A stretch of 64,000 bases of DNA, from contig CM062811.1 of NCBI GenBank assembly GCA_031772625.1, forward strand, positions 649,648,606 to 649,712,605. The letters are read 5' to 3'. The notes below the pieces were generated by a model. It was not told where the DNA came from and did no database searches. It saw only the letters and a list, made by a program, of their open reading frames with translations. The stretch's first letter is position 1; every line of letters starts with the position of its first letter. The stretch is from Pinus tabuliformis. Its lineage: Eukaryota > Streptophyta > Pinopsida > Pinales > Pinaceae. A program made the translations under genes and the position numbers. Of this stretch, positions 46,142 through 57,515 are shown one piece after another.

Positions 46142-46770
46142 CTGCAAAACAAATATATATCAAACATGTTTCCCAATAACTACTCTTGGAACAATCTCCT
46201 TTTACGAAGCAAGAAAAAGGTACAGTTGAAAAACTGTAATGTTTTCTCACATATGCCTAATAATGTGAATCTGATAATACAACACAGTACACGAGATCTC
46301 TTTCGAGTGGAATAAAAAACAAAATGCCTAAACATGTTTACAAACTGGCTGATCTCAATATTCTTCGGCATCAATAAGCAGTCACAGTAATAAACAGTAA
46401 GAAACTTAATTCATAACAAGGTAGTACAGAAAGGTAATTAAACCAAACTAAAAGAGATCCTCTTACATGTAGAAAGACATCCCCTGCACAACTGGGATCT
46501 GTTCAGTCATTTCATGTGCATGGCTTGAAGGTAGATGACCAACAAGTTTAGCCACAACTCACAATATTAAATGAATCAAAGTTCAAACATATTTTGATTA
46601 AGCGCTAAACAAAAACTATTTAAACCTACAAGTCAAATGCAGCTTTGGTGTCACAAAGACATGGGCGAGGCAAAGAACCAATACTGCCTCCACTAATTTG
46701 ATGTGCATTCTGAAAATATGGACATATAGTTGAAACATAATACTAGTGTTGACTGATTGTCCAATCAGTC

Positions 46771-47068
46771 TGTTATGAATATAATTCATAACAAGTAAAT
46801 AAATAAAATAAATGTAAATATTAAATAAATCAAATATTGATTATGTCAAATAGTCATTAAGTTAAGTGAAAAAGCATGTATAAAAGACATGCCTAATCAT
46901 GAAAGGTCACCTGCTTAGGTATAAAAGCAGGGCCTCATTGTAACATTCGACATCACTTGTACATTTTATATATAACAAATTATTATTACAAATACCCCTT
47001 GTGTATTTTTACATTCAAGTCTCCAAGCTATCAGTCTTCATGCTTCAGTAGCAATTTTTGTTGCTTCA
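46771..47068 (+). mobile_element. LTR with adjacent PBS, no partner LTR found
   Basis: Begins TGTTATGAATATAATTCATA, a near-palindromic terminus resembling the LTR start of G, and has a TATA-like GGTATAAAAGCAGGG near 46917. It ends TTGTTGCTTCA. A PBS (TGGTATCAGAGC, 47070-47081) follows immediately. No second LTR was found before the proteasome exon at 48100, so the 3' end has been lost. It sits in the 1,958-bp intron. Confidence 0.78.
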
Positions 47069-47082
47069 GTGGTATCAGAGCC

Positions 47083-47547
47083 ATGGCACACAATATAATC
47101 ATGCAGGTCTTTGAACGTTGTTCACCGCACAATGTGCCATTACGTTCAAGTCCTGATTGCATTGAGCAGTTTAATAAAATTCAAGAAGTATTTCAACGAT
47201 TAGAAAAATCATGTGCAGAAATTAAAGCATGTCGAAAGGAAATCAATAAAGAGGAAAATGATCTAGATGATGACTCCGATCAAGCTTATACAGATCAAGA
47301 TGAGGATCTAGATAAAGCTGATCTTGATGTGAATGAGGATGATCTAGATCAAGATAATGAAAACCCAGATAAAGTTGATCTTGATGTGGATGATAATGAT
47401 ATAGATCAGGATGATGATCCAGATGAAAAAGATGTCGATGAAGATTATGTAGATCAAGATGATGATCTAGATGAAGATGATGTGGATGAGGACTATCATG
47501 AGAAACAAGAAGATGAACAATATCTAACAAAAAGGAAGTTACTGTGA
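47083..47547 (+). CDS. Aspartate-rich ORF following a retroelement PBS
   Basis: ATG at 47083 overlaps the end of the PBS region (GAGCCATGG), giving 154 codons. A first, ordinary part of about 60 residues (MAHNIIMQVFERCSPHNVPL, then EQFNKIQEVFQRLEKSCAEI, probably helical) is followed by about 85 residues dominated by D, E and V in imperfect repeats such as DLDQDNENPDKVDLDVDDND. It ends in a basic KRKLL. An in-frame ATG further upstream (46957) lies in the LTR. The position matches a Gag start, but no Gag motif or zinc knuckle is visible. The function is unknown. It could be a low-complexity expansion in a decayed or non-autonomous element. Confidence 0.6.
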   Translation: MAHNIIMQVFERCSPHNVPLRSSPDCIEQFNKIQEVFQRLEKSCAEIKACRKEINKEENDLDDDSDQAYTDQDEDLDKADLDVNEDDLDQDNENPDKVDLDVDDNDIDQDDDPDEKDVDEDYVDQDDDLDEDDVDEDYHEKQEDEQYLTKRKLL

Positions 47548-47879
47548 GCTGCACTTTAAGCTTTCGTCAACAGGCATTTTATCAGGCCATTTTAGCTTTG
47601 AGAATAAGGATTTACTAGTGCAATACTACAGTTGAACATGTAAGAAATACAAGCATAAGTTAGAGCATGCCCTCTTTCAAAAACTTGAACTATAAAGATG
47701 ACTAACTTTGAAAAACAAAACAAGGCATGCACATAATTTCTCATGTTTGAGATTAGGGTCAACAAGCAAATCTCAAAGTGTTGAACCAAGAAAGCAAATA
47801 TGAATGGGTGACGACTCATGAGGTATTCATATAATTCACCAAAATCAACCCCTCATAACCTAAACAGGTCATCGTCCAA

Positions 47880-48010
47880 ATATTGTCAATAAAGTCACCT
47901 ACATATTATTTTCTGTGTATATGTGCTTTACTCTCCAATGATATTGTCAATAAAGCTATATTGCACTTCTTCACTCCTACATATTATTTTCTGGGTATAT
48001 ATATTCTTTA
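47880..48010. repeat. Two-copy imperfect tandem repeat in the small intron
   Basis: ATATTGTCAATAAAG and CCTACATATTATTTTCTG followed by TTTACTCTCC each occur twice, roughly 60-80 bp apart. Confidence 0.7.
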
Positions 48011-48099
48011 CTCTCCTAGATGTCTTATTTCTATAATACAAAGAACAATGTTAAAATAATCACCTCCCTAACAAATGAAATGCATCAAATAAGCCTTAC

Positions 48100-48155
48100 A
48101 TGTGTTGATGGAGAAAATAGCGCACATAATCAGACACCACTTGGGAATCTGCAGC
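48100..48155 (-). CDS. Proteasome subunit beta type-6, exon a (first seen here)
   Basis: A 56-bp exon encoding AADSQVVSDYVRYFLHQH plus two bases of the next codon. This is the conserved segment after the CRSGS motif of PSMB6/PBA1. The acceptor is CTGTTACAG/GCTGCAG and the donor is CACAT/GTAAGG (strong consensus). It joins in phase to exon b. The upstream exons carrying the catalytic threonine and GADSRTSTG-like motif were searched for on the minus strand up to 64000 and not found, so the preceding intron is at least 15.8 kb or the gene is truncated. Confidence 0.92.
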
Positions 48156-49330
48156 CTGTAACAGAATAACCAAGAAGCATATAAAGAAATGATCAGATGG
48201 ATACTAAAAGGACTCCAATGAGAAATTATTTTAAAAGTCACTAGACCCTTTCATTCAATTCACAAAATATCTTAGGATTAACAAGTATGCAGCTACCAAA
48301 CTCTCAGATGTCAGCTCTCAAACTTTATGCTTGCCAATCAAACTAGAATAGCAATGCTGAATTTCTAAAAGTTATTTGAGCAAAATATCCTTTTTTCAAG
48401 AACACAGTAGACTGTGGAAGTTCAAATATTCCCTTTTGTTTCAAACTAACATGTGCAGTTATAAATTTAAAAGAGATTCTAAAAACAGAAAAATCAAAAA
48501 CCAATAGATAGTGTACAAACAAGCAATGAAGACATACAAGAAATGAAATGAATTTTATATTAACATCCACAGAAACCAAACTAGATCAGAGGGGCTAGAG
48601 AGATTACAAGAGAACTTCTAATCCATGTCAAAAAGGTAAAATGTGACAGTTTGATATGAGAGCTTTAACTGCCAACTGTAGTAACAAATATGGTATAGTT
48701 TGCTTATATGGACCAACTTTAGATGCATACTTTCATATATAAATGAAAAAATCATGTTAGGCCAAAAAACAAGAAATTTGAATTGTTTCTGAAATGAATC
48801 TGGAGAAGAACTGTGTTATAAGAAGTTGAAACGTCCAACATTTTGGGTGAACCCTTCACCCATCATCAAGGACAACAAGCAGAAAACATAGATGAAGGGG
48901 AAGAGAGACCTAACCAATATATAATGGTAGTGCCAAGAAAGAGTCGTTAAAAAAATATTAAATTAAACCAGAGAAAGGACTGACTAAATAGATGATGGGT
49001 AATATTATTGGAAAAGGGTTTTATTATTCCAAAAAGTATAATACTTAACAATATCACTGATAATAGTAATGAAACACGTTAATTATTATTATTAATTATA
49101 GGTTATTAAGAATAATTTAAAAAGTGAGGAGAATCATGCATATAGAAAACTTCTTATAACACAAATTTTCTCCAGAAACTACTTTTCACCATGAATTACA
49201 ACGGTGGGAATCTGCATTCATGAACCGTTGTCAATTACTAGATTAATTGATATACAATTTGATGAATTACAAAAGTTCCAAAAGAATATATGGAAAGATA
49301 CAGAATATGCAAACACGACAATAAATAATA
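48156..49330. other. Probable intron DNA, nothing recognised
   Basis: AT-rich, with no exon or transposon terminus seen between exon a and the target duplication of the outer hAT element. Confidence 0.5.
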
Positions 49331-51271
49331 CACTGAAGCAGTGTTTTAAAAACCGGTCGGTCTGAACCGGTAACCGGTCAAACCAGCCGGTTAGCTAGCC
49401 CACCGGGTCAAACCGGTAGAAAAACCCGGTTTGACCCTTCATTTCGCCCAAAAAGGGGAAATCGGTCCTAACCGGCCAATTTAGGACGGAACCGGCCGGT
49501 TTGTGGTCAGACTGGCCGGTTCCGTCCTAAACTAGTCGGTTAGCTGCCAAGGCCACGGAGGACCCACACAGCACAGTTTTCCAAGTTTGTAGGGTGTTTT
49601 GGAGGGAAAATAAGGGTTCTTTCCCTCCAAAAATACCCTCTCCAAGCCTTTAAAAGGAGCTCAACCCGCTCATTTGCCTCTGTTAAAATTGGCAACTAGG
49701 GCCAAACTCCATGTGGATCTACTTATTTATGGCAGCTGATATTTTTCTTGGATTCCTCTCGTCGAGAGGTGTAGGATTGATCTAAAGATCATCCACTTCC
49801 AACATGTATTCATGGAAATATGAATTTATTTGTGTTATGCGACAATTCATCAAGGTTGGCTAGCAACCAAATTGCCCCCATCTATCCTCAACGTTTTACC
49901 ATAAAAAGAGGTGGCTTGCAAGTCATTTGGACACACCTCTTGTGATCTCTTCCTCTCCACTTGTCTTTGGGGTTTGGTGGGAGGAGAGATCCTAAAATGA
50001 TATGCTGCCCTAAGAGGAGATGCCCTAGATGTTGTCATGGGAAAGAAGGATCTACGCAGCCCTAAGGAAGATGCCCTAGCTCCTAACATTGGCATGGAGA
50101 TGAAGGCCTAACACAGTTATGAAGATAGGCTCTGCGCTGCCCTAATGTAGAAGTCCTAACGCTGCCAAAGGATGCTCCAAAAGAGCCCTAGCTGCACACA
50201 CAGCTATGTCAACGAGGGCAGTGAAGTGTAAGCCCTCATAAAAGAGGCTTACACTCAGCTGAAGGAGAAGCCTAAATGCCCTAGCCGCTGATCACAATTT
50301 GCTGTTACAAGAAACCCTCAAAACGCAGTAAAAGAGAGCCTTAATCTGATGTCTGAACAGCTCCTAATGTCCGTTGTCATAATAGAAATTCTATCCACTG
50401 TATTGAGATCTATAAGCTGGCCTAATGATAGGGAATACACAGCCACCCTAACGTTGTCCTTGAGTGCCCTAAACACTGTGGCCGCAGTCAAGGAGGATGC
50501 ATATACTTAGCTAGGACAGACCTTCTATATGCTACTCATACGCTGCCCTAAGCCACAGGAAGGAGGCCTAGAAGAGGCCCTAATCTCAGGCCTGAAGAAG
50601 TCTTAATTCGCTGTCACAAATACAGCTAACGTTGCAAAGGAAGCCTAGCAGCAGTAGTGTTAATTACAACTGTTCTAAGGCATAGGTATGTTGGGGGTAG
50701 TTGTCTCTATATTAGAAATCTGAGGGTATCGCTGCCATTTAGGAACTTGGTAGCTAGCTTCTTTGCTAGGCTGCAAGCCATAGCAAGCAGCTAAGGTTGT
50801 TCCATGACAGTATTGATGTATGCAGCATATAGGTGACAGCATGAGTGGTGCAGCATAGTGATGACGAATGGTTCAGCATAACAATGTTGTGAAAAGCGCG
50901 AGCAGGATTAAATCGGCGTGGGGAAGAAATCGGAAAAAATCGGAAAAATCGGGAAAAAAGCGGAAAAAAGCGGGAAAAAATCGTTTGGTACAAAAATATT
51001 CAATTTTTTTCTTTTTTTTTCAATTTTTTTAATATCTAAACCATCTACAACATAAAATAAATACATTGACACATAAATATAATAAAAAAAACTAATATAT
51101 AAGATGTTTAATATCATTTCTAGCGCTAAAATCACACATAACATTGAATCATGTCCTGAATAGTAAGTCCTGACTCCTGAGTCCCAACTCAGCCTCAAAA
51201 TATCAACAAAAAATATGATAATGTATCTCATCATGTCATAATGTCATATACAATAAAATGAAAGTCTAATC

Positions 51272-53751
51272 CTATTGATTTCCTCTGCCCCTCTTGCGAG
51301 AAAATGCCACAGCTTTCCCTTTCCCTCTAGATGTAGATGCTAGTGCTTGTGCTGGTGGAAATGGCAGTGGAGTCTGATGTGCTTTAGAAGCTGAAGAACT
51401 AGAAGTAGGAGCTACAGGAGGTAGACCACGTCCTCTACTGGTGGCAGTGGTAGCCCGGGTAGGCGGTGTCACCTCCTCCTCCTGCTCCTCCTCCTCCTCC
51501 ACCTGCTTCTCCTCCTCCTCCCCCTCCACTACATCCTGCACTAACCAATCATCAGTAGAATCCATGAGGGGCCTCTCGGCCTCAACCCTCCATGCAGCAG
51601 TGGTATCAATCCCATCCAATGAGATGGCATCCACATCAGGTGTCTTCTCAAGTAGCCTCACCCACAATCGAAGATTGTAGTAGACGTAGACCATGTCATT
51701 AAGTCGCTGGAACTCCAACCTGTACAAAGATCATGAAATAATAATTAATAATTGATATTATAAAAAAAATATTGTTTAATGAATTCAAAAATTTATTTGG
51801 AAATTTGCAATATTTTAAATGTTTAAGTGTTAACCTGTTGCGCTTCTTGTTGTGTATTTTTTCAAATACACTACAGTTGCGCTCACATCCTGAGAAGCTG
51901 CATGTTTGGCTGAGGATGCGAATGGCAAGCTTTTGCAAAAGGGGTACCCTGTCACCATACATTTTCCACCATACATCTACAACAAAATTACAAATAAAAT
52001 TTTAAATAAACATAAAAAAAAAATGGAATTTGAAGAGACAATGAAATTTGAAACAAAGTTACAAACTAAAAAATACCTGGCATTTTAATCGTCCTATCAG
52101 TGATAGCCATCTCAAAGCCAAATGTGCCACCTGCCATCTTATATGTTTCAATTTGTTTAGAGATATCTATACGTTGTTCTGGAGATCGCACCATCTTCTG
52201 GACACAGGATAAGAATCCATCCATGATCTCAGCATCAAAATCAAACCCACATGCATAAGAAAATGCAGGGTTCAGGAAAAGCCCAGCAGCATGAATCGGA
52301 CGATGGAGTGTGTTGTTCCATCGCTCATCAATCACTCCCCATAGAAGGAGTTGTTTCTGAAACCCATCATCTCCCTTATCATCATAGTAGGCGCGAATGG
52401 CTTCTTTGGCCCTGCCCATGGCTTCATACAAATAGCCCATTGCGAGCTTCTCACCATCAACCAACTGAAGAACCTTTACCAAAGGTTCAGTAACAGCGCA
52501 CACCTCCTGCACTCTCGCCCAGAAGTCTTCCTCGTATGAAACTAGTCTGCATACGGCCTCTCCTTCTGGTTTGCGGCTCATTGACAAAGCACGCCACTCC
52601 TCTGAAAGAAACATTCTCTTCACATCCCACATAGAATTCAAGAGGGATTGAAGAGATATGAAACTCGTGGCAAACCGTGTAATGGCGGGGCGCACCAACT
52701 CTTTGTTGTTGGTGAATCTTCTCATCAAGCTAGGCACAGATGTATGATTATATATAAATTTTGTGATGCTTTTTGATGAGTCAACAATATCTTTGACAAA
52801 GGGAATTTTCCCTATGTCCTCTAACATCAAATCAATACAATGGGCAGCACAAGGTGTCCAAAATAAAGTAGGATGCCTGTCCATAAGCATTCTACCAGCA
52901 GCGACATAATTTGCAGCATTGTCCGTTATGACTTGGACAACATGTTGTTCACCCACCTCCAAAATAAACACATCCAGCAAATCACATAAAGTTCTTGCAT
53001 CTTTGATTTGATGAGATGCATCAACAGATTTGATAAACATAGTCCCCTTGGGACAACTAACAAAGAAGTTTATAAGGGTTCTCCCCTTTTGGTCAGTCCA
53101 ACCATCTGACATAACAGTGCATCTTGTTTGTGCCCATGATGCCCTAAAATCCCCCAATCTTTGGGTGCAGTCACGCTTTTCATTTTGAAGAATCCGGCCT
53201 CTGAAATCATGATAAGAAGGGATTTTGTACCCCGGGCCAACACTGGCAATAGCATCAACAGTAGGTTGGAAAAATGGATTATTCCTTACAATGCTGAAAG
53301 GAATATCACTCCAGAGGAGAAATTTTGCCATCAACCTGTCAGCTTGTTCTTTATCAGTTCTTTTTAGCATTGAACCGATAGATGGTTGTGAACCAGGTGT
53401 GGTTCGAGGAACAAAAAATGATGATGCAGCTACCGGATTGACTGATGCTGCAGTAGAACCAGTGCCACTTGGCCCACTTCCTTCAGCTGACCTTTTTAGT
53501 TGCCTTTTGAGTTCTTTGGCCTCTTTAGTGTGCTCTAATTCTCCCAATGCTCTCATGGCTCTTTGGATAAGTTCAGGATTTGTATTTATACAGGGCCCCA
53601 CATCATGTCCAGGGATTTGTGCAAGGTGAAACTTCAACCTGTACACCCCCCCGCATATCTCCTTTCCACACAACTTGCAATTCAAGTTTTGTCTATCATT
53701 CGGAGCTTTAGGTTCACCATATTCCCAGAAAGGATCCAATTTCCTTGGCAT
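51272..53751 (-). CDS. hAT transposase (BED finger, DUF659-like, dimerisation domain), three exons
   Basis: The exons are 53751-52077, 51976-51835 and 51719-51272. The introns of 100 and 115 bp have GT/AG ends and in-phase joins, giving 754 codons without a stop. The N-terminus has a BED zinc finger (LNCKLCGKEICGGVYRLKFH, then GHDVGPC). The catalytic core shows VMSDGWTDQKGRTLINF, VVQVITDNAANYVAAGRML and TPCAAHCIDLMLEDIGKI. Exon 2 starts the hAT dimerisation domain (WWKMYGDRVPLLQKLAIRIL, then CERNCSVFEKIHNKKRNR); exon 3 continues it (RLNDMVYVYYNLRL) and ends in an acidic, then S/T/R-rich tail. I chose MPRKLDPFWEYG as the start; an in-frame ATG at 53832 would add 27 residues. It cuts and reinserts hAT ends. 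Activity is inferred only. Confidence 0.9.
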
Positions 53752-53834
53752 GTTTGTTTTTGAACTTTGAATTTGCAAACCTATGGGAAAATAAGGATTA
53801 GGAAATAGGAATTTAGGATTACAATTTAGCATTT

Positions 53835-54514
53835 ACAAAATTACAAGTTACAAATTTCCAGAATCCAAAGTTCCAAACCCAAGTTACCCAACCAAATGGA
53901 AAATGCCAAAAACAATGAAAAAACATAAACAATGTTGAAAAAAAAAAATTGGTTCCCATAGTCATACCAAGTTACCCATCCCAAATCAATGAAAAAATAC
54001 AAAAAATTCTTTAAAAACAATGAAAACAAAAGGAAAATGGTGCCCATATGAAGTTTCCCAACGAAAAACAATGAAAAACATAGAAAAACAATGTTTTTAA
54101 ACAAAGAAAACAAAAAAAAAATTAATCAACATACCGTTTCTATGGAGAAATCGGTGGTCTCCTCTTGAATTTGTCCTCTAAGCACTTAGATTTGGTCACA
54201 AACCCTCTTTAGCTGCTCTCCAACACCTCCTCCTCCTTCCGCGCGCGCCCACTGTCCAAATGACAAACAAAAAACCCAAAAACTCATTATAAATCGCGCT
54301 GCCCGGCAACCCCGCGCCTTTTTCGAAAAAAAAAGAAATAATAAAAATAAAATAAAATAAAATAAAATAAATCACGCTTTTTTCGGAAAAAATCGGCAAA
54401 AAAATAGCTGATTTTTTCGTGTAAAAGCGCGATTAAATCGGCGGGGGACAAAAGCGCGATTTAATCGCGATTTTTTCAAAAAAGCGCGATTTAATCGCGC
54501 TTTTCACAACACTG
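53835..54514 (-). other. Upstream region of hAT-1 transposase with subterminal repeats
   Basis: AT-rich presumed promoter and 5' UTR, with GCGCGATT(T)AATCGCG units clustered in 54425-54505 next to the terminus. The short ORFs are low-complexity. Confidence 0.6.
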
Positions 54515-55112
54515 CAGCATAGTGCAGCATGACAGTGGTGCAGCATGGTCATGATGAAGCGTAGCATGATGGGTGCAGCACAGTGATGATTGGATGTTGT
54601 ATGATGAGTTCAGCATAGTGTAATAAGTGCAACACAGTGATGGAATCCTCTGTGTTCAGATCTACTACCTCATGTGTCATCTTCCTAGAGAAGATCTCTG
54701 CTCTTATTTTGACAAGTCAAAATGTTGACTTCTGATGTATATGTACTATCTCTCTCTTTGCTGAACTATTGAAGAGCATAAGAAGAATTGATCAAGGGTT
54801 TCCCCACATTGGGGTTTGTCCTTGGCTAGCGCCACATCTTGTGTCCTCTTATCTTGGCTTGTCTTCTGCGATTTATGTTTATGTTCTATCTGCATTTTAC
54901 TATCATGCTAAATGTGATTGCTAATCTGGAATTGATATTAAACTAATATGGAAAATTGAGGTAAATTTGCTCTCAGCATAGAACATACCTAAAATTAACA
55001 GCCTCACACATCTCATTTAGAGTTTTTGTGAGTTTGATTGGGAGCTTGGAGAGTGTTGAGCTTTTGCTGGAGTAGTGGAACAGCAGAGAGTTTGAGCTAA
55101 GTAGTAGTCATC

Positions 55113-55306
55113 ATGCCTCCAAAAACCAAGGAGCATGGGCTCATTGTGATATGATTGATGGCAAAATGATCTGCAAATATTGCCAAAAATCTATTGGAGG
55201 GGGTATTAATAGGTTCAAGCAACACTTGGCTGGGATAGGAGGCCATGTAAAGCCATGTGAAGCACCAAATGACTCAATAGGGCATATTAGGGCAGAATAC
55301 CTTTAG
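55113..55306 (+). pseudogene. BED zinc finger relic of a second hAT transposase
   Basis: ATG at 55113 reads MPPKTKEHG; a frameshift then gives WAHCDMIDGKMICKYCQKSI, GGGINRFKQHLAGIGGHVKP and C, stopping at 55304. The C-x2-C, then H and C spacing is that of a BED finger at the start of hAT transposases. It lies in the right part of hAT-2 and is presumably the remnant of that element's own transposase, distinct from hAT-1 in sequence. Confidence 0.82.
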
Positions 55307-55826
55307 AAGTTTGAGACTCAAGTCATTGAACCAATAGAGAAGTTTGTGACTCAAGCAACTGCAAAGTTTGGGAGTCGAGACTCAACCAACTGAGTTTGAT
55401 CATGATGACCCATGACAAGTTTCAAGTGATAATGTTGATCACTATTATCATATATGTAGACTTGTAGTAGGCCAGTGGCCCCATAGTTTGTAGGCTTTGT
55501 TTTTGCACTCTAGAGGCCATTTAGAGCCTCATTGCTTATGTATTTTGTCGATGATATGTATTGCACTCAGTGCCATTTTGATATATTCACCTTTACATGG
55601 TATATAAATGAGCAATATTTGCATATTTTGTCTCTATTGGCTTGGAATCATGGTTTTAAATCTTAAAAATAGTTTTTTTCTTTAAAAAATAATATTTAAT
55701 GTATTTTTTAAAACCGGTTCGTTTTGACTTGATCAATCCTAGTTCGACCAGTTCCGGTTCGAAACCCAATTCATTAGGTGGACTGGTCCAGTCACTAGTT
55801 CCAGTTTTTAAAACATTGCACTGAAG

Positions 55827-57515
55827 TGAGGAGAATCATGCATATGGCAAGCCCATGATAAATTACAGAACCACTCTCTCCTTTTACTACTACTCTACAT
55901 CATTATTGCACTCCCAACCAGTTGTGGTGATTTAACTAGCTAGCTTCAATAATATTACAATTGGTCCGATGATGATCACATAAATGATAATGATAACAGA
56001 CTCACATGTTGTTATCAACATTCAAATGGTCACATGCAACATCATTACTGAATGTCAGTGTGTCCGTTTACTCCAACACCTTCTTCAAACAAGCGTCTGT
56101 CTAAATGGAGATTTGGAAGAATAAATGTACATGCAACAGCCCCAAGGCTTCACGCAAAAAGGGAGACAACACCAAGTCTGTAAAATAAAAAAGCATTCCA
56201 TGGCTCAAACAGGGTCCCAAAGCCTAGTATTTGATGACTAATGAGCACTACAGGCGAAATGGATTCCGAAGAAGTCAATCAAATCCTACTCCGTATATGA
56301 AAATCAAAAGAAAATATAGATGTTGTATATGGATCATCTGATAATTACAAGTAACACCACAAAGATGATCAAAGATCTGAAAGTTGAGCTGTAAAAGCCC
56401 TTCAAAATGACATATTTAGGCCTATTTCATTATTGGTAGGAGATGAATTATGGTAGAAGGATAGTAGTACCTTCATGTCCCAGACCAAGCACACAAAAAA
56501 TACTGAAAAGAATATGCCAGATTACAAGTCAGGATCAATTCCTATTGAGATATGAAATAAGTCATCAATTTGTGAAGATTCATAGACAGTGGATGCAAAA
56601 TTATATAGGCAGCTAGTAGGGAAATTGATCTATTACTCCTACAAAACTTAATTGAGACCTGCAGTCAGGATCATCTCATTGCACAAAAGGATTCCCAAAG
56701 TTCTTCACTAAAATGCAACAAAGAGAGCCCCCATGCATGCAAAATGCACAACTCAATATGGACTTGAATGCGTGCTTGCATGGTAATAACTTCAAATGGT
56801 TGAGTACATAGATTCCAATTGGGAGAGTCGCATGGATAAGAAAAACGTCACCACAGGCTAATCATTTAGCAACATATCAAGAGTAATTCTGGGATTGGTA
56901 AATGCAACAACTATTGTGTCCACCTCAACACAACAGAAGCATAGTATAAAACAACAGCCATCGCAACATGTGAAATGATATGGCTAAGGTGGGTTCCTAG
57001 TAATATAGACCTTCAATAGACTTTTGTAAGCCCTGGCCCTATACTATGATAATAAAGGTATAGGAAGAGCAAATCTCTATGGAATTAATTTTTGCACTTT
57101 CTAGGCCAATGATGCCAGATATAAAGTTGTAAACTAAGTCCCGTCAACCTTTTCGTCATAAGATGTTTGCTTTCTTCTTTTGTTTCTTTCTTTCTACATA
57201 CTAATTGGACTTACAGGGCCAGTATAGAATAAGAATCACTTAAACCCTAATTACAAGAAGCATACACAAGAACCTTCCAAAATTGCTTGGAAAGCCTTCT
57301 CTCTTTTTGGAGAGAGTGATTTTATCATTTTACAAAGCCAAGGCCATTAGTTCTCTAGTTTCCAAAAGTAAGACTAGGAATCAAACGAAAAGCTACACAA
57401 ATGAAAAGGTGTTACTCCATAAACAGCTAAAACCTGCACCGGCCAATCTATAGTGGTCTCCTCTTATCCAAACAAATACAAATATGTTTTGAGCTTCAAT
57501 ATCCATTACTTTTAA
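55827..57515. other. Non-coding DNA, nothing recognised
   Basis: AT-rich sequence right of hAT-2, without exon-like frames, LTR termini or clear repeats. Confidence 0.5.

Larger units (their letters stand above)
50882..54514 (-). mobile_element. Complete hAT element (hAT-1) with intact-looking transposase
   Basis: 3,633 bp. The left end CAATGTTGTGAAAAGCGCGA and the inverted right end CAGTGTTGTGAAAAGCGCGA differ at one base. The TSDs are CAGCATAA (50874-50881) and CAGCATAG (54515-54522). Subterminal arrays of GCGCGATTTAATCGCG-like palindromes (right) and AATCGG/AGCGGG repeats (left) look like transposase-binding DNA. One minus-strand three-exon gene fills the interior. Confidence 0.93.
49681..55000 (+). 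mobile_element. Solo LTR of the E family nested in hAT-2
   Basis: Starts TGTTAAAATTGGCAACTAGG and ends ACCTAAAATTAACA, with a perfect TSD GCCTC (49676-49680 and 55001-55005). It matches the minus strand of solo LTR E at both ends, and internally in the GGTTTCCCCACATTGGGG and GATATTTTTCTTGGAT blocks. It is about 1.68 kb after removal of the hAT inside it. The middle holds many imperfect GCCCTAA/GCTGC repeats (50000-50650). Confidence 0.9.
49339..55818 (+). mobile_element. Outer non-autonomous hAT element (hAT-2)
   Basis: The terminal inverted repeats CAGTGTTTTAAAAACCGG (left) and CAATGTTTTAAAAACTGG (right, inverted) are flanked by a perfect 8-bp TSD CACTGAAG (49331-49338 and 55819-55826). An 8-bp TSD and CA(G/A)TG termini are typical of hAT elements. 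Without its nested solo LTR it is only about 1.15 kb. Subterminal DNA is rich in CCGGT repeats. It keeps only a BED-type zinc finger relic of a transposase. Confidence 0.9.

Noticed and set aside
51441..51680. Serine-rich 79-codon plus-strand ORF
   Set aside because: Antisense of the acidic tail of the hAT transposase (CTCCTC repeats).
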